Source: Deltaproteobacteria bacterium (GTDB taxonomy: Bacteria; Desulfobacterota; Desulfobulbia; Desulfobulbales; BM004). Taken from it: a DNA stretch of 5,361 bases. Positions 1 to 5,361 of the stretch are shown here, in pieces. The stretch lies in the NCBI GenBank assembly GCA_019313095.1, contig JAFDBU010000286.1, positions 1-5,361 on the forward strand, in the 5' to 3' direction. Made by a program: the position numbers and the translations under genes. The number at the start of each line of letters is the position of its first letter. Within the stretch, counting starts at the first letter, position 1. A model generated the notes under the pieces. The model ran no database searches, was not told the origin of the DNA, and worked only from the letters and a program-made list of their open reading frames with translations.

Positions 1-1079
1 AACGCTATGCTTTCCTTATGAGCCCTTTTGATACTCATGGGGCCCAGAATTTCATCGAGGCGCCCCCTTATTTTTTCAAGGAAACGGTGAAATTCAGGCC
101 CTTTTAGGTGTAGGTTCAGGAGACCATACTCGGCAATTGCCCAGGGAAGCAGGAGCAGCGAGTAAAGGAGTTGATCTGGGAGATGCATGTTTTGGGCGTG
201 CAGCCTGTCGACAACTCCCTGGAGACCCAAAAAGAGGTCGCGGTTCGTTTTTCTTTCAGGGGCATTATGCGCAGTCTTGTAAAATGGAAAAAGGACATAA
301 AAAAGACCCGAGTCCATAGCAAGCTGCGACCAAATCCTGCAGGCCGTGCTGTGGAGATCTTTCATCAGTTCGTCTCGTATACGGGAGATCGGGCAAAGCT
401 TCAGCATCTCCCGGTGATCTTTGATCGCTTGCCAGGTCCCCGTTTCAATGGAGAAATTGTTGCGGGCGGCATGGCGTATGACCCGCATCATCCTTGCCGG
501 ATCCCGCTTTACCCTTTTTTCAGGGTCGCCGATCAAGCGTATAATACCTTGCTCAAGATCATCAACACCACCGGTGTAATCAATGACGGTGTTGTTTTCT
601 ATCTCATATAGCAGGCTGTTGATAGTCAGGTCCCGCCGGAAGGCATCATCGGAAGGACTGCCGTATGTATTGTTTGCCGCGAGGACATTATCTCTGGCGC
701 TGCTGCCGGCATTGTTTAAGTCGAATTCACTCCTGCAACGAAAGGTGGAGACCTCGACAATCTTGCCGCCGTGAAAAAAGACTTGCACCAGTCTGAAGCG
801 TCTGCCTATCAGACGGCTGTTTTTGAAAATTTTACGGAGTTGTCCCGGTTTGGCATCAGTGCTGATGTCAAAATCCTTTGGAGATTTGCCAAGATAGAGA
901 TCCCGGACACCGCCGCCGACCAGATAGGCCACATGGCCGGCATCACGAAGACGATAGAGGACCTTGAGTGCCTCCCGGTCAATATCTTTTTTGGATATCG
1001 GGTGATTCGATCTGGGGATAATGCGGGGTTTGTGTGTAATGTCAACGGGTGTGCTTGCAGTTCCCGGGTCAGTCGGCAT
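1..1079 (-). CDS. pcnB: Poly(A) polymerase I (polynucleotide adenylyltransferase PcnB), 3' end cut by window edge
   Basis: PcnB adds adenosines to RNA 3' ends from ATP, which in bacteria marks RNAs for exonuclease decay. 359 codons are visible; the E. coli enzyme has about 465, so the end of the helical body and the usual basic tail are missing. Seen in order: family N-terminal segment IPRSNHPISKKDID (21-34); GGGVRD (55-60) and DFD (69-71), the nucleotide- and metal-binding signature of class II nucleotidyltransferases; LIGRRFRLVQV (90-100), which matches the motif separating poly(A) polymerases from CCA-adding enzymes; RRD (148-150) with TINSL; RDPARMMRVIRHAAR (192-206). The reading frame is open throughout. 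The start is the first ATG after an in-frame TAA seven codons upstream (1098-1100); its ribosome site is weak (AAAAGA). It begins 29 bases after the flavoenzyme gene ends, so the two are probably cotranscribed. A CCA-adding enzyme is the alternative but is less likely given the motif. Confidence 0.93.
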   Translation of the reverse strand, partial: MPTDPGTASTPVDITHKPRIIPRSNHPISKKDIDREALKVLYRLRDAGHVAYLVGGGVRDLYLGKSPKDFDISTDAKPGQLRKIFKNSRLIGRRFRLVQVFFHGGKIVEVSTFRCRSEFDLNNAGSSARDNVLAANNTYGSPSDDAFRRDLTINSLLYEIENNTVIDYTGGVDDLEQGIIRLIGDPEKRVKRDPARMMRVIRHAARNNFSIETGTWQAIKDHREMLKLCPISRIRDELMKDLHSTACRIWSQLAMDSGLFYVLFPFYKTAHNAPERKTNRDLFLGLQGVVDRLHAQNMHLPDQLLYSLLLLPWAIAEYGLLNLHLKGPEFHRFLEKIRGRLDEILGPMSIKRAHKESIA

Positions 1080-1108
1080 GGCTATTCTTTTGCGGATTAC
1101 TTCTTGGT

Positions 1109-2083
1109 TCAGGAGGTAACTGGTTCCTTATAGACAGACTCAGCCTGGGAGATAAACATATCAAAAACCTCCCTGACCGTGAGTATTTCCTTCATTTTGT
1201 AGACATTCTCACCGGAAAACACGAGACCTTCCTCGATATTGCCGTCCTTTGCCATTATCAGTCTTTCGGAGATGCAATAAAAGTGGTCACATTTCTTCAA
1301 GCATTTGTACTTGCATTCCTTGGCTTTCAGCTCTTTCCCTGATTCCATTTGAGCTACAAAAGGGGTTCTGATCGCCCGGCCGGGCAAGCCGACCGGTGAC
1401 CGGATTAGGGCCACATCTTCCTTTTTGGCGTTGAGATAGGCCTGTTTGAAGGCATCGGATACCGAGCATTCTTTTGTCAGGACAAAGCGGGAGGCAACCT
1501 GTACGCCGTCAGCCCCGTATTTGTCCATCATTTCCGCCATATCGTACCCGTCTGTGATGCCGCCTGCCGCTATGAGGGGCACCTTTTTTACAACCTTACG
1601 GATGTTGGGAAAAAGATCACGAAGGGCGATATCCGTTCCTAGATGCCCGCCGGCTTCTTTGGCTTCGACAATAATGGCGGCAGCTCCCAGCTTTTCCGCA
1701 AGTCTGGCAAATGCCGGAGAGGAAACAATGGAGACAATAGGCGTATTAGTTTCCTGGCCGATCTTGAAAATATCTCGTGAAAAGCCGGCCCCGGTGATGA
1801 TCATGTCGACCCCGGCTTCTATGGACGCTTTGACCAGGTTATAAAAATTTTTCATGGCGAACATGATGTTCACCGCGATAATGCCCTTGGTTGCATTTTT
1901 GGCCTTTATGATATCAGCTTTTAATTCATCGGTTGGGATGGAGGAGCCGCCGATTGTCCCTATGCCGCCACAGTCTGCAACAGGTATGGCCAAGGCGGAA
2001 GTGGAAACCCTGATTGACATTCCACCCTGGATAAGTGGAACAGGGGCAACGTGCGGGCCAATAGTTAAAGGGGGTAATTTCAT
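1109..2083 (-). CDS. Nitronate monooxygenase / 2-nitropropane dioxygenase-like FMN enzyme
   Basis: A complete 324-residue TIM-barrel flavoprotein of the family that includes nitronate monooxygenase and the enoyl-ACP reductase FabK. Seen: VPLIQGGMSIRVS near the N-terminus (15-27), the usual first FMN-contacting strand; an EAKEAGGHLGTD segment (140-151) whose His147 aligns with the catalytic histidine of NMO and FabK; AAGGI (172-176) and GADGVQVASRF (190-200), the FMN-phosphate loops. The C-terminal part carries a cysteine cluster, C257-X3-C261-X3-C265-X4-C270, found in one subgroup of these proteins. The substrate cannot be read from sequence. Nitronate oxidation is the family label only, and an enoyl-ACP reductase or other flavin reductase role is possible. 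ATG 2083 is supported by the family-like N-terminus (MKLPPLTIG), although no Shine-Dalgarno is evident in the bases before it. It is the first gene of the minus-strand unit, diverges from hisS, and precedes pcnB by 29 bases. The cytoplasm is likely, as no signal peptide or membrane segment is seen. Confidence 0.88.
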   Translation of the reverse strand: MKLPPLTIGPHVAPVPLIQGGMSIRVSTSALAIPVADCGGIGTIGGSSIPTDELKADIIKAKNATKGIIAVNIMFAMKNFYNLVKASIEAGVDMIITGAGFSRDIFKIGQETNTPIVSIVSSPAFARLAEKLGAAAIIVEAKEAGGHLGTDIALRDLFPNIRKVVKKVPLIAAGGITDGYDMAEMMDKYGADGVQVASRFVLTKECSVSDAFKQAYLNAKKEDVALIRSPVGLPGRAIRTPFVAQMESGKELKAKECKYKCLKKCDHFYCISERLIMAKDGNIEEGLVFSGENVYKMKEILTVREVFDMFISQAESVYKEPVTS

Positions 2084-2249
2084 CTGGTATTTAAATTGGA
2101 GAAATATATAAAGACTCCAGCAAAGGTTTTCCGGTACGGGTATTGAATCATACTGTGATTGTTAATCTGTTAATATTAAAACAAATAACCCTATTTTGAA
2201 ATAACTTATTTTTTGCGGTTCTCTAATTAGGCACGACTATGCCCTGCTT

Positions 2250-2310
2250 CAAGCTCTTTGTCAAGTCAAAGCATGCCCCCTGTGGGGACATTGCTTGACT
2301 TTTTAGCTTG
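2250..2310 (+). repeat. Nested imperfect inverted repeat (hairpin or operator-like dyad) upstream of hisS
   Basis: The core hairpin has arms 2265-2280 (GTCAAAGCATGCCCCC) and 2284-2299 (GGGGACATTGCTTGAC) around a TGT loop. Aligned without gaps, 12 of 16 positions pair, including CCCC/GGGG at the tip and GTCAA/TTGAC at the base. An outer pair, CAAGCT (2250-2255) and AGCTTG (2305-2310), encloses it. GTCAAG at 2260-2265 offers a perfect alternative partner for CTTGAC at 2294-2299. Five T residues (2300-2304) follow the core on the plus strand, as in a weak intrinsic terminator reading towards hisS. No gene lies upstream on that strand to be terminated, so attenuation in a hisS leader, a DNA operator, or a dispersed palindromic repeat are the options. 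The pairing is seen directly; the role is inferred. Confidence 0.6.
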
Positions 2311-2324
2311 GGTACGATTAAAGT
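2295..2324 (+). promoter_or_regulatory. Candidate sigma-70-type promoter for hisS-aspS
   Basis: TTGACT (2295-2300, five of six matches to the -35 consensus) is followed after 18 bases by TAAAGT (2319-2324, four of six matches to -10). Transcription would begin near 2331 and give a leader of about 48 bases before the hisS start. The -35 box lies inside the right arm of the inverted repeat, so a protein binding that dyad could affect initiation. The -10 box is mediocre, and an upstream TCTAAT (2222-2227) without a well-placed -35 is a weaker alternative. Confidence 0.4.
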
Positions 2325-2366
2325 TATCCGCTTATTTTTTCAATAATAATTAATTGCTGCTGCAAC

Positions 2367-2372
2367 AAGGAG
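2367..2372 (+). promoter_or_regulatory. Shine-Dalgarno sequence fixing the TTG start of hisS
   Basis: AAGGAG sits six bases before the TTG at 2379-2381. No in-frame ATG or GTG is suitably placed, and the protein begins exactly where HisRS proteins normally do ([14 protein letters not shown]). This site therefore supports initiation at the rare TTG codon. Confidence 0.85.
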
Positions 2373-2378
2373 ATTGTT

Positions 2379-3650
2379 TTGAGCATTAAGGCTTTGAAAG
2401 GCTTTAAAGATATCCTGCCCGATGAGGTCGGTCTCTGGCAGTTCATCGAACAGACAACCAGGGACGTTTTTCACAGGTACGGCCTGGAAGAGATTAAAGT
2501 CCCCACCCTGGAAAAAACAGAGCTGTTTGTCAGGACAATTGGCGAGAGTACCGATATTGTCGAAAAGGAGATGTATACCTTCACGGACCGCAACGGCACC
2601 TCTGTAACCATGAGGCCGGAAGGTACAGCTTCAGTCATTCGGGCCTACATTGAAAACGGTCTGTATGTCAGAGGATCTGTGCAGCGCCTTTATACCATCG
2701 GTCCCATGTTCAGGCATGAAAGACCCCAGAAGGGCAGGTTGCGTCAATTCCACCAGATGAGCGTCGAGGTACTCGGTTCAAACAGCGCCATGATTGATAC
2801 CGAGGTTATGGCTATGGCCTGGCAGATCCTGAAGGAAATAGGGTTGCAGGCAAGCCTTGAGATCAACTCCTTGGGCTGTACCTCATGCCGCCCGGCATTT
2901 AAGGCTGCACTGCAGGAATTTATCAAGGTACGTATCAGTTACTTATGTGAAGACTGCCAGCGCCGCAGCACCACTAATCCGCTGCGTGTTCTTGATTGCA
3001 AAAGTGATCATTGCCAGGCTGAGTATGTTTCAGCGCCATCTATCACAGATCATCTCTGCGACGGGTGTTGTGATCACTTTGAAAAGGTCAGGCAGACTTT
3101 GGAGTCACTAAAAATACCGTTTGATGTCAACCCTAAAATGGTGCGGGGGCTTGATTACTATACCCAAACAACATTTGAACTGATCACTACCGAGCTTGGC
3201 TCTCAGGGTGCGATAGGAGCAGGGGGCAGATATGACGGCCTGGTCCGGCAGCTTGGCGGTCCGGGGGTGCCCGGTATTGGATTTGCCATGGGCATGGAAA
3301 GACTGGTCATGCTTTTAAGCCAGAAAGAACAGGGCGAGATCCTCCATGCTCTTGACCTTTTTCTTGTAACCCAGGGGGACAAAGCGTATGAAAAGGGTTT
3401 TGTTCTTATGCAGGCCCTGAGAGCAGAAGGGTTGCGGGTTATGATGGATCATGAAGGCAGGAGCATGAAAAACCAGATGAAACAGGCTGATAAGCAGAAA
3501 GCATGGTTTGCCCTTATCCTTGGCACGAGAGAACTGGAAAATCATGAAGTGGCCCTGAAGGATATGCATTCCGGTGAGCAGGAACTAATCGAGCTACCAT
3601 TGACGTTTGAGGATTGGGCTGCTGTTATCAAGGATAAAATAAAAATATAA
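2379..3650 (+). CDS. hisS: Histidyl-tRNA synthetase (HisRS)
   Basis: HisRS attaches histidine to tRNA-His using ATP; the active enzyme is a cytoplasmic dimer with a class II fold. The 423-residue length is normal. Seen in order: N-terminal KGFKDILP (7-14); class II motif 1 region around residues 40-70; TMRPEGT (77-83); motif 2 [16 protein letters not shown] (111-126); the HisRS-specific [13 protein letters not shown] (255-267) with the catalytic Arg256; GGRYDGL (282-288); motif 3 [11 protein letters not shown] (299-309); and a C-terminal anticodon-binding domain from about 325 to the end. Between motif 2 and the HisRS motif lies a cysteine-rich insert (C167, C170, C190, C193, C207, C212, C227, C230, C231) that may bind a metal. 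Translation starts at TTG with a strong Shine-Dalgarno. A HisZ paralogue is unlikely because the catalytic histidine-binding motifs are intact. It is the first gene of a likely operon with aspS, 71 bases downstream. Confidence 0.98.
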   Translation: MSIKALKGFKDILPDEVGLWQFIEQTTRDVFHRYGLEEIKVPTLEKTELFVRTIGESTDIVEKEMYTFTDRNGTSVTMRPEGTASVIRAYIENGLYVRGSVQRLYTIGPMFRHERPQKGRLRQFHQMSVEVLGSNSAMIDTEVMAMAWQILKEIGLQASLEINSLGCTSCRPAFKAALQEFIKVRISYLCEDCQRRSTTNPLRVLDCKSDHCQAEYVSAPSITDHLCDGCCDHFEKVRQTLESLKIPFDVNPKMVRGLDYYTQTTFELITTELGSQGAIGAGGRYDGLVRQLGGPGVPGIGFAMGMERLVMLLSQKEQGEILHALDLFLVTQGDKAYEKGFVLMQALRAEGLRVMMDHEGRSMKNQMKQADKQKAWFALILGTRELENHEVALKDMHSGEQELIELPLTFEDWAAVIKDKIKI

Positions 3651-3708
3651 AAACAGCCGGCAGCTATCCGGACAAGGATCTACCGAATGTTGTGCTGTTT
3701 CAAAAAAT

Positions 3709-3714
3709 AAGGAG
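3709..3714 (+). promoter_or_regulatory. Shine-Dalgarno sequence selecting the aspS start
   Basis: AAGGAG lies seven bases before the ATG at 3722-3724. A second in-frame ATG at 3731 would be 16 bases away, which is too far. The site therefore favours the upstream ATG and a protein starting [10 protein letters not shown]. Confidence 0.8.
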
Positions 3715-3721
3715 CAATAAA

Positions 3722-5361
3722 ATGGAGTCCATGGGGGGATTCAAAAGGAGTCATTCCTGTAATGATCTTGCAGCGGATAATGTGGGCGAAGTAGTCACCC
3801 TGATGGGATGGGTATTGCGGCGCCGTGATCATGGCGGAGTCATATTCATTGATCTGCGCGACCGCTGGGGTATCACTCAGGTCGTTTTCAATCCTGAAAT
3901 TCATGCAGAGGTGCATGGCAAGGCACATCAGCTGCGCAGTGAATGGGTCATAGCTGTCCAGGGACGGGTTGAAAGGCGTCCGCCGGATATGGAAAATCCC
4001 AATCTGAAAACGGGCGCCATCGAAGTTTTAGTGGATACCCTGCGTGTGCTCAATTCAAGCCTTACCCCGCCTTTTCCACTGGACGAGGAGGTTGAGGTCT
4101 CCGAGAACCTGCGTCTCAAATACAGGTATATTGACCTGCGTCGTCCTTCCATGACTGCAAATCTGATTTTGCGGCACCGGGTGGCTCAATCAGTGCGGAC
4201 CTACCTGGACGCCAATAATTTTCTGGAAATTGAAACACCTGTTCTGACCAGGTCAACTCCCGAAGGGGCAAGGGACTATCTTGTTCCCAGCAGGGTCAAT
4301 GCCGGGAAGTTCTATGCCCTGCCCCAGTCGCCGCAACTTTTCAAGCAGCTTTTGATGATATCGGGCCTTGACAGATACTACCAGATTGTCCGCTGTTTCA
4401 GGGATGAAGACCTGCGTGCCGACCGGCAGCCTGAGTTTACCCAGATTGATATGGAATTTTCCTTTGTCGAAGAGGAAACCATTTATGAAATTATCGAAGG
4501 CATGATGCTGAAGCTTTTTAAAGAAGTTTTAGGACGTGAAATGACGGTGCCTTTTACCAGGATGACCTATGCTGAGGCAATAGCGCGGTTCGGCACGGAC
4601 CGGCCGGATACACGCTTTGGGCTTGAACTGGTGGATTTGACAGAAACGGTTAGGAATTGCGGCTTTAATGTATTCCAGACGGTGGTAAAAAAAGGCGGGT
4701 TGGTAAAAAGCATAAATGCAAAGGGCTGCGGTGATTTTTCCCGCAAGGACCTTGATGATCTTACTGGATATGTAGGCCAGTTCGGAGCCAAAGGGCTTGC
4801 CTGGGTCAAGATCAAGGCAGGTGGAGAATGGCAGTCTCCGATCACAAAGTTTTTTACGGATGGGGAACGAGGTGCGATCAGCAGTGAACTCGGAGCGGAG
4901 GAAAACGATGTTCTTTTCTTTGTCGCAGACACAGGTACGGTGGTCAACCAGGCGCTCTCTGAATTGCGTCTAGAACTGGGCCGGAGACTTGGTTTGATCA
5001 ATTCGACCACCTTTAATTTTGTCTGGGTTATTGACTTTCCTCTGCTGGAGTATGACCATGAAGAAAAGCGGCATGTTGCCGTGCACCATCCCTTTACAGC
5101 TCCCAAAGAAGAGGATCTGGAATTTCTGGAAAAGGATCCCGGCCGGATACGCAGCAGGGCCTATGACCTGGTGCTGAACGGCATTGAAATCGGCGGCGGC
5201 AGTATCCGTATCCATCAGAAAGAGTTGCAGAATAGAATATTTGGCGCCCTGGGAATTGCCAGGGATGAGGCTGTTGATAAATTTGGTTTTCTGCTGCAGG
5301 CTCTGGAGCTTGGCGCACCGCCCCATGGCGGCATAGCCTTTGGGCTTGACCGGTTGCTGAT
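3722..5361 (+). CDS. aspS: Aspartyl-tRNA synthetase, bacterial type with GAD insert, 3' end cut by window edge; possibly non-discriminating
   Basis: AspRS charges tRNA-Asp with aspartate using ATP in the cytoplasm. 546 codons are visible; the family is about 590 residues, so only the final tail is missing. Seen in order: N-terminal OB-fold anticodon-binding domain (about 1-115) with [20 protein letters not shown] (29-48); [10 protein letters not shown] (133-142); the flipping loop and motif 1 area [17 protein letters not shown] (175-191); [13 protein letters not shown] (199-211); motif 2 [19 protein letters not shown] (225-243); the GAD insert typical of bacterial AspRS (about 290-420); VHHPFTAPK (454-462); [13 protein letters not shown] (486-498); motif 3 [10 protein letters not shown] (537-546). 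His37 occupies the place that is His in non-discriminating Pseudomonas-type enzymes and Leu in E. coli, hinting that tRNA-Asn may also be charged with Asp. The 71-base gap after hisS lacks a terminator with a T run, so cotranscription is likely. Confidence 0.98.
   Translation, partial: MESMGGFKRSHSCNDLAADNVGEVVTLMGWVLRRRDHGGVIFIDLRDRWGITQVVFNPEIHAEVHGKAHQLRSEWVIAVQGRVERRPPDMENPNLKTGAIEVLVDTLRVLNSSLTPPFPLDEEVEVSENLRLKYRYIDLRRPSMTANLILRHRVAQSVRTYLDANNFLEIETPVLTRSTPEGARDYLVPSRVNAGKFYALPQSPQLFKQLLMISGLDRYYQIVRCFRDEDLRADRQPEFTQIDMEFSFVEEETIYEIIEGMMLKLFKEVLGREMTVPFTRMTYAEAIARFGTDRPDTRFGLELVDLTETVRNCGFNVFQTVVKKGGLVKSINAKGCGDFSRKDLDDLTGYVGQFGAKGLAWVKIKAGGEWQSPITKFFTDGERGAISSELGAEENDVLFFVADTGTVVNQALSELRLELGRRLGLINSTTFNFVWVIDFPLLEYDHEEKRHVAVHHPFTAPKEEDLEFLEKDPGRIRSRAYDLVLNGIEIGGGSIRIHQKELQNRIFGALGIARDEAVDKFGFLLQALELGAPPHGGIAFGLDRLL

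Larger units (their letters stand above)
2084..2378. promoter_or_regulatory. Divergent intergenic control region between the flavoenzyme gene and hisS
   Basis: This region must hold the promoters for both outward-facing units. The half nearer the flavoenzyme gene (about 2084-2230) is AT-rich. On the minus strand a weak pair TTCAAA (2200-2195) and TAATAT (2178-2173), 16 bases apart, could serve the flavoenzyme-pcnB unit, but each box matches only four of six consensus bases. The half nearer hisS holds the nested inverted repeat at 2250-2310 and the better promoter candidate at 2295-2324. A small dyad GGCA-N6-TGCC lies at 2230-2243. I see no tRNA, no T-box element and no convincing protein gene here. 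Confidence 0.6.

Noticed and set aside
171..611. Plus-strand open frame of 146 codons.
   Set aside because: It is antisense to pcnB, whose frame has strong family motifs throughout. The plus-strand translation shows no recognisable domain.
1111..1117. AGGAGGT on the plus strand, a perfect-looking Shine-Dalgarno.
   Set aside because: No start codon with an extended coding frame follows at a suitable distance. It lies at the 3' end of the minus-strand flavoenzyme gene.
1446..1844. Plus-strand open frame of 132 codons.
   Set aside because: It is antisense to the flavoenzyme gene, is low in complexity and resembles nothing known to me.
2229..2244. AGGCACGACTATGCCC resembles a sigma-54 -24/-12 promoter.
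   Set aside because: The GG to GC spacing is one base too short and the -12 box is poor. The short dyad GGCA-N6-TGCC explains the resemblance.
2239..2298. A 19-residue open frame (MPCFKLFVKSKHAPCGDIA) spanning the hairpin and ending just before the T run, resembling a leader peptide for attenuation.
   Set aside because: It has a single His codon, a poor ribosome site, and a length easily open by chance. Classic his leaders contain a run of His codons.
2084..2378. T-box riboswitch upstream of a tRNA synthetase gene.
   Set aside because: No T-box core sequence (GGTGG-N-ACC type) and no room for the usual stem I architecture were found before hisS.
4567..5106. Minus-strand open frame of 179 codons.
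   Set aside because: It is antisense to aspS, is Ser/Pro-rich as expected for a shadow frame, and lies opposite a continuous family-matching AspRS frame.

Overview
The window carries four protein genes in two divergent transcription units, separated by a 295-base control region. All four are recognisable. Two are complete and two are cut by the window edges. The protein sequences and the hisS-aspS pairing resemble Gram-negative Proteobacteria, and I lean towards a sulfate- or metal-reducing 'deltaproteobacterium' (Desulfobacterota). The main hint is the cysteine-rich insert in HisRS, which I recall from that group. This assignment is from memory and is not tested.

Left unit, minus strand (2083 down to 1): a flavin enzyme of the nitronate monooxygenase / 2-nitropropane dioxygenase-like family (1109-2083) is followed after 29 bases by pcnB, poly(A) polymerase I (1-1079, 3' end outside the window). 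The spacing and shared direction suggest one transcript.

Right unit, plus strand (2379 to 5361): hisS, histidyl-tRNA synthetase (2379-3650, TTG start), is followed after 71 bases by aspS, aspartyl-tRNA synthetase (3722 onward, last few tens of codons outside the window). Both have good Shine-Dalgarno sequences, and no intrinsic terminator lies between them. HisRS and AspRS charge their tRNAs in the cytoplasm. The anticodon-domain residues of AspRS look like the non-discriminating type, which also charges tRNA-Asn with Asp for later amidation by GatCAB.

Control region (2084-2378): AT-rich in its left half. Its right half contains a nested imperfect inverted repeat (2250-2310) ending in a short T run, and this overlaps a plausible promoter for hisS. 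It is the only structure not explained by the genes and the best target for follow-up. I found no mobile element, CRISPR array, tRNA, rRNA or other evidence of an undescribed system. This is mostly an ordinary housekeeping region.
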